The position numbers and the translations under genes were made by a program. From positions 1 through 44,897 of the forward strand of contig JAGCUK010000011.1 in NCBI GenBank assembly GCA_017962925.1: 44,897 bases of DNA. Direction: 5' to 3'. Under the pieces are notes generated by a model. It ran no database searches, was not told the origin of the DNA, and saw only the letters and a program-made list of their open reading frames with translations. Positions 10,324-18,800 of this stretch are shown piece by piece (the first letter of the stretch is position 1; each line of letters begins with the position of its first letter). Origin of the DNA: Bacteroidales bacterium. Lineage in GTDB: Bacteria > Bacteroidota > Bacteroidia > Bacteroidales > UBA932.

Positions 10324-10506
10324 TTATTTAAACCAGGATGTCAGTTTGTCCTTGGCGTAGAGATAATAGACTGCCAAACCTATCCAGCTGGTGCAGAGCA
10401 CTATGACTGAGCAGATAATCTTGCCGACGATGCCGATGGGCTTCTTGAAAATGTCTATCACTGCGAGGATTGCCAGGACGAGACCGATTAAATAAATGAT
10501 TGTCAT
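10324..10506 (-). CDS. 60-aa two-helix membrane protein, first gene before ftcD
   Basis: A small protein with two hydrophobic helices (about residues 4-18 and 27-50) separated by the basic turn FKKPIGIVGK, ending YAKDKLTSWFK. It loosely resembles the short PLDc_N-type membrane peptides, but I do not assign a family. ATG 10506 lies 27 nt downstream of a TATCTTTG promoter element, and its TAA is eight bases before ftcD ATG, so it is probably the first cistron of the hut transcript. The hydrophobic pattern and spacing argue for a real gene. Its role is unknown; a link to histidine or urocanate uptake is only a guess from position. Confidence 0.7.
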   Translation of the reverse strand: MTIIYLIGLVLAILAVIDIFKKPIGIVGKIICSVIVLCTSWIGLAVYYLYAKDKLTSWFK

Positions 10507-10532
10507 TGCTTTGTTTAGTGTTTATTAACCTT

Positions 10533-10540
10533 CAAAGATA
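10533..10540 (-). promoter_or_regulatory. -7 element upstream of the hut operon
   Basis: TATCTTTG on the minus strand (+ strand CAAAGATA), 26 nt before the 60-aa gene. It matches TAnnTTTG exactly. No TTTG box is found 19-21 nt further upstream, so the promoter may be weak or activator-dependent. Confidence 0.6.
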
Positions 10541-10574
10541 ATGATTTTTTGCAAAAGTTCCATCTATTCATTGA

Positions 10575-10733
10575 GCGCATCAGCGCGAACGGCGGAGGCC
10601 GGTCCTTTCGCTGAGCCGGCAGGCGAACCGCCGGTCCCGGTCTTTGCGACTGCAAAGACACTAGGGACAGAAGGCGGCGGGGTACGTTAGGGGCGGAGCC
10701 CCTGACAAAACAAGAGGTGGGTGCGAAGCACCC
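10575..10733 (-). repeat. Array of short GC-rich hairpins downstream of tRNA-Ser
   Basis: At least four strong inverted repeats stand in a row: 10719-10733 (GGGTGC/GCACCC, 3-nt loop), 10689-10703 (AGGGGC/GCCCCT, 3-nt loop), 10640-10659 (GTCTTTGC/GCAAAGAC, 4-nt loop) and 10616-10634 (CCGGC-GG/CC-GCCGG with one bulged base). A short GCGC/GCGC repeat lies at 10575-10586. Together with the terminator at 10754-10776 they fill almost the whole gap between tRNA-Ser and the hut promoter. No credible protein gene lies here; an ORF across it is an artefact spanning the tRNA. The array could be a structured RNA, tandem terminators or a relic of repeat insertion. Confidence 0.6.
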
Positions 10734-10753
10734 GAATCCCTCTGACGACGCGA

Positions 10754-10776
10754 AAAGCCAGCGGATAGCTGGCTTT
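10754..10776 (-). terminator. Terminator of tRNA-Ser
   Basis: A perfect 9-bp inverted repeat, AAAGCCAGC / GCTGGCTTT, with a 5-nt loop. On the minus strand it ends in CTTTTCG, four bases after the tRNA 3' end, so it probably terminates the tRNA transcript. Confidence 0.7.
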
Positions 10777-10780
10777 GAAG

Positions 10781-10865
10781 CGGAGGAAGAGGGATTCGAA
10801 CCCCCGGTACGTTGCCGTACAACAGTTTTCAAGACTGCCGCCATCGACCACTCGGCCATTCCTCC
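10781..10865 (-). tRNA. tRNA-Ser (anticodon UGA)
   Basis: An 85-nt class II tRNA. The acceptor stem pairs GGAGGAA with TTCCTCC and is followed by discriminator G. The D-arm begins GGCCGAGTGG. The anticodon loop CTTGAAA holds TGA at 10831-10829. A long variable arm (TGTACGGCAACGTACCG region) marks a serine tRNA, and the T-arm carries GGTTCGAATCC. CCA is not encoded. The anticodon reads UCN serine codons; it is not an amber (CUA) suppressor. Confidence 0.95.
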
Positions 10866-10935
10866 ATAAAGACGCGAAGCAGCATTCCTAGCTACAGGGC
10901 GCACCCGCACGGGTTTTCTGCCTCGAACGGGAGTG

Positions 10936-10967
10936 CAAAGGTATGGATTTTTATTTATTTTGACAAA
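10936..10967 (-). promoter_or_regulatory. Promoter of tRNA-Ser
   Basis: Minus strand TTTG (10967-10964), 20-nt spacer, TACCTTTG (10943-10936), about 70 nt before the tRNA 5' end. It overlaps the oppositely directed promoter at 10959-10989, so the two may compete for polymerase. Confidence 0.7.
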
Positions 10968-10989
10968 TGGAAGAAAAAAGTTACATTTG
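10959..10989 (+). promoter_or_regulatory. Promoter of the 11012-14736 operon
   Basis: Plus strand TTTG (10959-10962), 19-nt spacer, TACATTTG (10982-10989), then ATG at 11012. A full match to the Bacteroidota promoter class, giving a leader of roughly 15-20 nt. Confidence 0.8.
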
Positions 10990-11011
10990 TAGATAAACTA
11001 AAACCAAAAAA

Positions 11012-11860
11012 ATGAAAAAAGCACTCTTCCTTTTCGCTGTTATCCTCTGCGCGGCAGTCACCATCGTTCCCGGCTGCAAAAAAGGGAATCAGACTCTCAA
11101 AGTCATATCCTATAATATACGCGTAGGTTCCGCACCCGACGGCGACAACAAATGGGACATCCGCAAACCGGCATCCCCTGCCATGATCGCAGATCAGCAG
11201 CCGGACATCTTCGGCCTTCAGGAAGCACTCAAAATGCAGCTTGATTATCTCGAAGAAAACTGTCCCGATTACGACCACGTGGGTGTGCACCGCGACGACG
11301 GCAAGGAGAAGGGCGAAGTGATGGCCATCTTCTGGAATACCAAGACCCAAAAAATGATAAAGTGGGGCAATTTCTGGCTTTCCGAAACCCCCGAAGAACC
11401 CTCCAAGGGCTGGGATGCCGCCTGCTTCCGCACCGCCACCTGGGCCCTCCTCAAGGATAAGCGCTACAATAAGAAATATTACTACGTCAATACGCATCTG
11501 GACCATGTAGGCCAGGAAGCTCGCGCCAAGGGTCTCAAACTCATCGTTGACCGCATCGACGATATCAATCCCGAGGGCTACCCGATGATTCTCACCGGAG
11601 ACTTCAACGTAGACCTTGGCGACCCTTGCCTCAACTCGCTGAAGGGCCGTATGGAATCTGTGCGCGACATCGCTCCCGTCACCGACAGCCTGGACACTTT
11701 CCAGGGCTTCGGCACCGGCCAGTATGGCAACCGCGTAATAGACTACATCTACGAGTCCGGATTCACCGCCGCTCCTTCCTTCGAGACCCTCACCAAAACC
11801 TATCTGGACATTCCTTTCATCTCCGACCACTATCCTATCGTAGCCACCCTCGTATTTTAA
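11012..11860 (+). CDS. Exported endonuclease/exonuclease/phosphatase (EEP) family lipoprotein
   Basis: A 282-aa hydrolase of the DNase I-like/EEP superfamily. The signal peptide ends in a lipobox-like VPGC, so it is probably anchored outside the cytoplasm. Superfamily motifs appear in order: KVISYNIRVG, DIFGLQEA (metal-binding Glu), YVNTHLDHVG (catalytic His), LTGDFNVDLGD, and the C-terminal FISDHYPIVATL (Asp-His pair). All key residues are present, so it is probably active on a phosphodiester or phosphomonoester, but the substrate cannot be inferred. It starts at ATG 11012 behind a strong promoter and is followed 15 nt later by the EF-hand protein gene, so the two are probably one transcript. 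Stop is TAA. Confidence 0.88.
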   Translation: MKKALFLFAVILCAAVTIVPGCKKGNQTLKVISYNIRVGSAPDGDNKWDIRKPASPAMIADQQPDIFGLQEALKMQLDYLEENCPDYDHVGVHRDDGKEKGEVMAIFWNTKTQKMIKWGNFWLSETPEEPSKGWDAACFRTATWALLKDKRYNKKYYYVNTHLDHVGQEARAKGLKLIVDRIDDINPEGYPMILTGDFNVDLGDPCLNSLKGRMESVRDIAPVTDSLDTFQGFGTGQYGNRVIDYIYESGFTAAPSFETLTKTYLDIPFISDHYPIVATLVF

Positions 11861-11875
11861 TTAAAACAATTCCAT

Positions 11876-14101
11876 ATGAAAGAAGATTACAACTGGAAGT
11901 ATGCCTCTGTCGGCGGGACCGTCAGGGTAAAGCTTGAAAGCGGTGCCGATATTGCCAACCTCGGCAAACTGGACCGCAAGAAATGGACGGTGCTCAGCTG
12001 TCCTACCACCGGCCTCGAGTTCGATGCCAGGACGCTCGCACTTCTGGATGCCGATGGCGACGGACGCATCCACGTGGATGAGGTGATCGCCGCCTCCGAG
12101 TGGCTCACCGGAGCCATCAAGGATCCGGACATCCTCCTCAAAGGTCAGGATGAGCTGAAGTTCACGGACTTCAACACCGAGAACGAAGAAGGTGCGAAGC
12201 TGGAGAAATCCGCCAAGCAGATTCTCGCCAACCTCAAGATCGAGAAAGACGGCATCTCCCTGGCAGAAACTTCCGATAACGAGAAGATCTTCGCAGAAAC
12301 CCAGTTCAACGGCGACGGCATCATCACCGAGGCCAGCGCAGATGACGAAGCTCTCAAGGAGACCATCAAGAACATCATCGCCACCACTACTCCCGCCAAG
12401 GACCGCAGCGGTGCCGATGGCATCACCGCAGACCAGATCGAGGCATTCTACACCGCCTGTGCAGACTACAGCGCCTGGATGGCTGCGGAGGACAAGGGCC
12501 CCTTCGCCGAGAACACCGAGGCCGCCCTTGCCGCCTGTGAAGCCCTCAAAGAGAAGATTGCAGACTACTTCATGCGTTGCAAGCTCATCTCCTTCAACGA
12601 TGCAGTTGCCGGCGTAGTGGATCTTTCGGTAGATAAGGTAGGCGCCATCAGCGACGGCGACCTCGCAGCCGCAGCCGACCAGATTGCCACATATCCCCTC
12701 GCCCGTCCTTCAGCCGACGGCAAACTCCCTCTCAAGGGAGGCATCAACCCTGCATGGAAGGCCGCGTTCGCCAACCTGAAGGCTCTGGTTTTTGACGTAG
12801 AATTCCCCAAGAAGGATGCTATCACCGAAGAGGAATGGCTCGGCGTGCTCGCCAAGTTCGACAGCTATACCGCATGGAAGGCGGCCAAGAAGGGTGCAGA
12901 GGTAGAACCCCTCGGCCTCGATGTGGTGAACGCCACCCTTAAGGCAGACAAGAAAGCCGCTTTGCTCGAGCTCATCGAGAAGGATAAGGCCCTCGAGCCC
13001 GAAGCCCTCAGCATCGAGGCAGTAGACAAACTCCTCCACTATGTGCGCGACTTCTACAAGTTCTTGAAGAACTATGTGGTATTCGAAGACTTCTATTCCA
13101 AGAAAGAGAAGGCCATTTTCCAGGCCGGACGCCTTTATATCGACCAGCGCAGCACCGACCTTTGCGTGAAGGTGATAGATGCCGGCAAGGCCGGAGATAT
13201 CTCCAGCCTGAGTGGCATGTATATCCTCTATTGCAACTGCGTGAACAAGGTCACCGGCAAGGGATTCCCTATCGCAGCAGTGCTCACTGACGGCGATGTC
13301 AATGGTCTCCGCCCGGGCAAGAACGCTATCTTCTATGACCGCGAAGGCGTGCAGTACGATGCCACCGTCACCAGCATAGTCGATAATCCCATTTCCCTGC
13401 GCCAGGCATTCTGGGCACCTTATAAGAAGGTTGCGAAGTGGATCTCCGACAAGGTGGACAAGTCCGCGGCAGAAAAAGAGAGCAAATCAGCGGCCAACCT
13501 GACCGCTTCTGCAGATAAGGCAACCTCCGGAGGCAGCCCTACCGCAGCTATCCAGAGCAGCTTCGACATTGCCAAGTTCGCAGGTATCTTTGCAGCGATC
13601 GGCATGGCTCTCGGACTCCTCGGCCAGTTCGTAGTGAAACTGGTGGAAGGCATGGCCAAGATTCATTGGTGGCAGTTTATTATCATCATTATCGCCATCA
13701 TGCTCGTCATCTCCCTTCCTTCCGTCTTCATCGCATGGCGCAAGCTCCGCAGGCGCGACCTCGGCCCCGTGCTCAACGCAAATGGCTGGGCTGTGAACGC
13801 CGCTGCTTACGTGAAGCCTAAGTTCGGCAAGGATCTCACCCAGCTCGTGAAGTATCCCAAGCTCGAGGCCGTGGATCCCGAAGCACGCAAGAAGGCCCGC
13901 AGGCGCAAATGCATCACCTGGATCATCGTCATCCTACTGCTTGGCTGCGGCGGATACTTTGGCTGGACCAAGTATCAGGCTTGCAAGGCCGCCAAGGCCG
14001 CTGAAGCCGAGGCTGCTGCCGTAGAGGCAGTAGAGGAGCCCGCAGCAGAGAACGCCGAAGCCGCCCCTGTGGAAGAGGCTGCAACGGAAACTGCAGAATA
14101 A
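11876..14101 (+). CDS. Large EF-hand membrane protein of unknown function
   Basis: A 741-aa protein with no signal peptide. A canonical 12-residue EF-hand loop (DADGDGRIHVDE, residues 58-69) and further Asp/Gly-rich stretches (about 145-152, FNGDGIITEA) suggest calcium binding in a long, mostly helical Ala/Lys/Glu-rich region. Three hydrophobic helices follow (about 565-587, 595-618 and 680-698), separated by a basic RKLRRRD segment, and the protein ends in an Ala/Glu-rich acidic tail. The Ca-binding half is therefore probably cytoplasmic. It is coupled to the EEP gene (15-nt gap), and a small outer-membrane protein follows 44 nt later. I do not recognise a named family beyond EF-hand. Ends in TAA. 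Confidence 0.75.
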   Translation: MKEDYNWKYASVGGTVRVKLESGADIANLGKLDRKKWTVLSCPTTGLEFDARTLALLDADGDGRIHVDEVIAASEWLTGAIKDPDILLKGQDELKFTDFNTENEEGAKLEKSAKQILANLKIEKDGISLAETSDNEKIFAETQFNGDGIITEASADDEALKETIKNIIATTTPAKDRSGADGITADQIEAFYTACADYSAWMAAEDKGPFAENTEAALAACEALKEKIADYFMRCKLISFNDAVAGVVDLSVDKVGAISDGDLAAAADQIATYPLARPSADGKLPLKGGINPAWKAAFANLKALVFDVEFPKKDAITEEEWLGVLAKFDSYTAWKAAKKGAEVEPLGLDVVNATLKADKKAALLELIEKDKALEPEALSIEAVDKLLHYVRDFYKFLKNYVVFEDFYSKKEKAIFQAGRLYIDQRSTDLCVKVIDAGKAGDISSLSGMYILYCNCVNKVTGKGFPIAAVLTDGDVNGLRPGKNAIFYDREGVQYDATVTSIVDNPISLRQAFWAPYKKVAKWISDKVDKSAAEKESKSAANLTASADKATSGGSPTAAIQSSFDIAKFAGIFAAIGMALGLLGQFVVKLVEGMAKIHWWQFIIIIIAIMLVISLPSVFIAWRKLRRRDLGPVLNANGWAVNAAAYVKPKFGKDLTQLVKYPKLEAVDPEARKKARRRKCITWIIVILLLGCGGYFGWTKYQACKAAKAAEAEAAAVEAVEEPAAENAEAAPVEEAATETAE

Positions 14102-14145
14102 ACATCTATTATTAGTACGAAAACAACTCAACCATTTTTATAAAA

Positions 14146-14736
14146 ATGAAAAAGATTATCCTTACCATTGCACTCGCAGCTGTAGCAGCTGTTTGCGCAA
14201 ACGCACAGGTTGGTGTCACCGCCGGTTTTGCCCAGAAGAATTTCACCAATAACTTCGAGAATGAGGCAGGTCTCTTCTTCGGTGCGAACTATAACATCGA
14301 ACTCGTCAATGGCATCGCCGTTGCTCCCGGTGTTGAATTCGCAATGTTGAACTACAAGAAGGACGCTAACAACTACCAGAAGGAGAACTACCTTGCAGTT
14401 CCTGTTCTTTTCAACTATGGAATTGAGGTCGCCGATGGTTTCAAACTCGTTCCTTATCTCGGACCTACCTTCAGCTATGGTCTTTCTTCAAAAGCAAAAG
14501 GTGGCATTTCATGGGGAGGCATTACCCTTGCAACCGATGAGTATGATGTTTACGAGACCTACTCCGATTACAACAAGTTCGACATCCTCGTAGGTGGCGG
14601 CGTTGCTCTCGAAGTGATGGAAATGATCCGTGCATTCATTGGCTACAACCAGGGTCTGCTCAACCGCAATAACGATACTGATGGTTCTGTTATCAAGACC
14701 AGCGGCCTCAACTTCGGCGTTTCCTACCTGTTCTAA
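14146..14736 (+). CDS. Small outer-membrane beta-barrel (porin-family) protein
   Basis: A 196-aa protein with a clear signal peptide (residues 1-20, cleavage after CANA-Q), then alternating amphipathic strands (GVTAGFAQKNF, GLFFGANYNIEL, KLVPYLGPTFSYGL, FDILVGGGVALEV, MIRAFIGYNQGL) ending in the C-terminal aromatic FGVSYLF, as in eight-stranded OMP_b-brl barrels. It follows the EF-hand gene by 44 nt with no clear promoter between, so it may be co-transcribed. It ends in TAA before a strong terminator. Function is probably structural or permeability-related; no specific ligand can be inferred. Confidence 0.85.
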   Translation: MKKIILTIALAAVAAVCANAQVGVTAGFAQKNFTNNFENEAGLFFGANYNIELVNGIAVAPGVEFAMLNYKKDANNYQKENYLAVPVLFNYGIEVADGFKLVPYLGPTFSYGLSSKAKGGISWGGITLATDEYDVYETYSDYNKFDILVGGGVALEVMEMIRAFIGYNQGLLNRNNDTDGSVIKTSGLNFGVSYLF

Positions 14737-14777
14737 TTGCTTGGCAGCTATATAGCTATTATTCAACGTTTTATAAA

Positions 14778-14809
14778 AAACTACCCCTCCGAAACCGGAG
14801 GGGTAGTTT
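14778..14809. terminator. Bidirectional terminator
   Basis: An 11-bp GC-rich stem (CTACCCCTCCG / CGGAGGGGTAG), 4-nt loop AAAC, extended by AAA/TTT to 14 bp. It has T runs on both strands and lies between the convergent barrel gene and lspA, so it can serve both. Confidence 0.92.
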
Positions 14810-14831
14810 TTATTATCTTGCTATCTGTCAA

Positions 14832-15392
14832 TTACTTATCCGCCACGGCTTCCTCCTTCAAGAAGAATCTCCAATGGAATAGCAGCAGATAAAACGCGCC
14901 GACGGTAACACAGGAATCGGCGAAATTGAATACGGGGCTGAAAAATATCACCTCCCCGGCTGCATTGTGGATCAAAGGGAAATAAAACATATCCACCACC
15001 CTGCCGAACATGAAGGGAGCATAGTCCCAGATCAAGCCGTAAAACAGGCAGTCGATAATGTTGCCGAGAGCTCCGGCGGTAATCAGCGTAAGGCCGACCA
15101 GCACGCCAGTGGGTGCCTTGCGGCCCTTATCGAGGGAACGGATCCACCAGCAAAGGGCGCCGAACAGCACTATCCTGAAGAGTGATAGCAGGAACTTGCC
15201 CACTGAGCCTCCGAACTTCATTCCGAAAGCCATACCTTCGTTCTCCACGAAACAAAGGCGGAACCAATTTCCAATCACGGGAATTTGCTCCCCAAGACTC
15301 ATATTGGTTTTGACCAGAAACTTGATTACCTGGTCCGCAATAACCAATATTGCCCCTAGAATGAGCAGCCGTGCTCCCCTGGAAACCTTCAT
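14832..15392 (-). CDS. lspA: Lipoprotein signal peptidase (signal peptidase II)
   Basis: LspA cleaves signal peptides from prolipoproteins in the inner membrane. ATG 15392 (MKVSRGARLLI) is chosen because it sits four bases after the dksA-like stop; a longer frame would overlap that gene. The 186-aa product has four hydrophobic helices and the two catalytic Asp motifs, ALGNIID and FNFADS, plus VENEGMAFG. This is slightly longer than proteobacterial LspA, as is usual in Bacteroidota. It is the last gene of the ileS-dksA-lspA set and ends in TAA. Several proteins in this window (at 2109, 11012, 23238, 31674 and 33538) have lipoboxes and would be its substrates. Confidence 0.96.
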   Translation of the reverse strand: MKVSRGARLLILGAILVIADQVIKFLVKTNMSLGEQIPVIGNWFRLCFVENEGMAFGMKFGGSVGKFLLSLFRIVLFGALCWWIRSLDKGRKAPTGVLVGLTLITAGALGNIIDCLFYGLIWDYAPFMFGRVVDMFYFPLIHNAAGEVIFFSPVFNFADSCVTVGAFYLLLFHWRFFLKEEAVADK

Positions 15393-15396
15393 AGAA

Positions 15397-15798
15397 CTAG
15401 TTCTTTCCCTGTTTCGCAAGCATTTCCTTCGCCTCCACGGTGAGTGTGGCGTGAGGCACCAGACGCAGCCTCTCCTTGGGGATGAGCTGGCCCGTCACAC
15501 GGCAAATGCCATAGGTTTTGTTTTCGATACGGATAAGCGCAGCCTCAAGGTTCTTTATGAACTTGTACTGACGCTGGGCAAGCTGACTTGCCTCTTCTTT
15601 GGTGAGCTGGTTCGCTCCGTCATCCTCAACGGTGCGGAAAGAGGGTGAGGTGTCTTCGATGTCGTTGTTTCCACCGTGCATGACGACACTTCTCAGAGTA
15701 TTGTACTCTGCCCTGGCCTTTTCCAACATACCCTCGATGATTTCCTTGAACTCGGCAAGTTCCTCATCGGAATAACGTGTTTTAACCTGTTCTGCCAT
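15397..15798 (-). CDS. DksA/TraR-family protein with degenerate zinc finger
   Basis: A 133-aa member of the DksA/TraR family, which modulates RNA polymerase in the stringent response. The N-terminal coiled coil runs to about residue 100 (ELAEFKEIIEGMLEKAR, LTKEEASQLAQRQYKFIKNLEAAL), followed by the finger segment TYGICRVTGQLIPKERLRLVPHATL. Only one Cys of the classical C4 set remains, which seems usual for the Bacteroidota type. Start is ATG 15798, seven bases after the ileS stop; TTG 15804 is less likely. Ends in TAG, with lspA ATG five bases later. The ileS-dksA-lspA order is typical of Bacteroidota. Confidence 0.9.
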   Translation of the reverse strand: MAEQVKTRYSDEELAEFKEIIEGMLEKARAEYNTLRSVVMHGGNNDIEDTSPSFRTVEDDGANQLTKEEASQLAQRQYKFIKNLEAALIRIENKTYGICRVTGQLIPKERLRLVPHATLTVEAKEMLAKQGKN

Positions 15799-15805
15799 AA
15801 ACAAA

Positions 15806-18800
15806 CTATTTTCGTGTTACTTTAATCTTTATTGTGCCTTCGTTCCACTCCACCTCGCTGCCGTTGCACCCGGGTACGAGCGCAACCGACAGGGCAAGTG
15901 TCTGGGAAGCGATATAATCTTTATAATCAGCGAGCGACGCTTCAATCTCTGCGGCGGCATCACCTTCCGCACCAATCTCCACATCGATCTTATCTGTCAC
16001 CTCGAACCCGCTGTCTTTGCGAAGGTTCTGGATGCGGTTGATGAGTTCGCGGGCGGTGCCTTCCTTCACCAGCGCATCGCTGAGCTGGATGTCCAGGGCG
16101 ATGGTGAGGGGGCCGTCGGATGCCACGAGCCAGCCGGGCATATCCTCGGAGATGATCTCATAATCCTCCGGCACCAGAGCGACAGGCCCGGATGCGAGCG
16201 CGAGGGTGTAATCTCCGGCTGCCTGTATGGCGGAGATAGTGGCCTGGTCCATCTGTGCGAACGCGGCGGCGATCTCCTTCATCTGCGGGCCGAATTTCTT
16301 GCCCAGCACTCGGAAGTTGGGTTTGATTTTCTTGGTGATGATGCCGGTGGTGTCTGCGAGGAACTCCGCCTCTTTCACATTCACCTCCGTGAGTATCAGA
16401 CCCTTGACCCTTTCAAGCTGCTCGCGCACCTTGTCGGAGATGACGGGGATGAGCATCTTGGCGAGGGGCTGACGCACCTTGATATTCACTTTGCGGCGGA
16501 GTGCCAGCACCAGCGAAGTAGCCTTCTGCGCCAGTTCCATCCTCTCCTCCAGATCCTTGTCGATCTTCGACTCATCGCACTCGGGCATACGCTCATAATG
16601 CACGCACTCTGCCCCGGGCACAAGGTCCAGCCAGAGCTCATCGGCATAGAAAGGAGCGATAGGCGCCATCAGCAGAGCCACAGTCTTGAGCACGCTGTAG
16701 AGGGTCTCGTACGCAGCCTGCTTATCGGGTGTGAGACCGCCTCCCCAGAAGCGCTTGCGGTTCAGGCGCACGTACCAGTTGGAGAGATGGTCGCAGACGA
16801 AGGTCTGGATAAGACGCCCTGCGAGGGTGATGTCGTAGTCTTCGTATGCGGCGCGCACGTCGCGGATCAGGCTGTTCTGCAGCGATATGATCCAGCGATC
16901 GGTTTCGGTCTGGGCGGCATTCGGAAGGGCAATGCCCGGACAGGGCTCCCCCTGCGGGACGCTGCCGGGCCCTTTGCCCTTCGCGGAGGGCCTCCAGCCG
17001 TCCACGTTGGCATAAAGGGCGAAGAAGGAATATGTATTATACAGCGTTCCAAAGAACTTACGCCGTATCTCATCCACGCCGGCCTCATCGAAACGGAGAT
17101 TGTCCCAAGGCTGGGCGTTGGTGAGCATATACCAGCGGAGAGCATCTGCGCCGTAAGTATCCAGGGCCTTGAAAGGATCCACGGCATTGCCGAGGCGCTT
17201 ACTCATCTTGTTGCCGTCCTTATCGAGCACCAGGCCGTTGGAAATCACGCGCTTGAACGCGGGAGTGCCGCTCACCATGGTATGGATGGCGTGCAGGGTG
17301 TAGAACCAGCCGCGGGTCTGGTCGACGCCTTCTGCGATAAAGTCGGCGGTGGAGCCGAAATCGGGAGTATCGACACCACGGAGGCCCGTCTGGGCATAAG
17401 GCATGGATCCGGAATCAAACCAGACGTCGATCAGGTCACTCTCGCGCACCATCTTCTTTCCGGAAGGGCTGACGAGGAAGATATTGTCCACATACGGCCG
17501 GTGGAGGTCGATGAGGTCGTAATTGGCCTTGCTCATATCGTCGGGGTTGAAGCCCTTCTCCTTGAGAGGATTGGAGGGCATCACTCCGGCTGCTACGGCC
17601 TTTTCAATCTCGGCATAGAACTCCTTGACGCTGCCTATGCAGATTTCTTCTTTTCCGTCTTCGGTGCGCCAGATGGGCAACGGAGTGCCCCAGAAGCGGC
17701 TGCGGCTGAGGTTCCAGTCCTGGATATTCTCGAGCCAGACGCCGAAGCGGCCGGTGCCGGTGGATTCCGGCTTCCAGCGTATCTGCTTGTTCAGGGCGAC
17801 CATCTAGTCTTTGACGGCGGTGGTGCGGATGAACCAGGAATCAAGGGGATAGTAGATGACGGGGCAGTCGGTACGCCAGCTATGGGGATAGCTGTGCACG
17901 TGCTTCTGCATACGGAAGAGGCGGCCGTCCTGCTTCATCATCACGCAAAGATCCACATCCAGCACGGGAGCATCCTTAGGCAGGGGTTCCTCGCCGTGGA
18001 GCTTGCGGAAGTAATCGTCTATCGCGTTCTTCACATACCTGCCTGCAAACTCCTTGTAGGAAGGATCCACGAAGGATGCGGCATAGGCAGGGTCGAGGTC
18101 TTCGATGCGTACGAACCTGCCCTGGGTATCCACCTGGGCCATAAGGTTGCCATTGCTATCGACAGGCATGATGCCCACGATGCCGGCGGCCGTGGCAACA
18201 CGCTTGTCGTCCGCGCCGAACGAGGGCGCGATATGCACGATACCGGTGCCATCTTCTGTGGTGACATAGTCCCCGGGGATGACCTCGAAGGCCTTTCCGT
18301 CTGGTTTGAACCAGGGGATTAGCTGCTTATAGCGGATGCCGGTGAGTTCCGAGCCCTTGAAGGAGCCGGGAAGAACCTCGTATGCGATCTTGTCGTTGAA
18401 CCAGGCGCCCACGAGCTCTTTTGCCAGAACGTAGATGGCCTCTTTGCCGGTGTACTGGTTGGTGGATTTCACCCTCACGTATTCGATCTTCGGGCCTACG
18501 CAGAGCGCGGTGTTGGAAGGAAGGGTCCATGGGGTGGTGGTCCAGGCCAGGAAATAGACAGGACCGTCGCCAAAGAGCTTCTCGGATGCGGCATCGCGCA
18601 CAACCTCGAATTGAACGGTTGCGGTGGTGTCGGACACGTCGCGGTAGCACCCGGGCTGGTTCAGCTCGTGAGAACTGAGGCCGGTGCCGTCGGTGGGGCT
18701 GTAAGGCTGGATGGTGTAGCCCTTGTAAAGCAGGCCCTTGTCGTAGATCTTCTTGAGGAGATACCAGAGGGTCTCGATGTAACGGTTGTCGTAGGTGATG

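Noticed and set aside
10781-10865. tRNA here as the amber suppressor
   Set aside because: The anticodon is TGA and the long variable arm is ordinary for serine; it cannot read UAG by normal pairing.
10515-10910. 131-codon minus-strand frame
   Set aside because: It runs straight through tRNA-Ser and the hairpin array and resembles the usual false protein made by translating a tRNA.
8526-17806. Complete reassignment of UAG to an amino acid in this organism
   Set aside because: Nine genes end naturally at TAG, several with the next gene's start only a few bases on (dksA-lspA, glycosyltransferase-GH57, glgB-debranching), so UAG still terminates. Only partial suppression or local causes remain.
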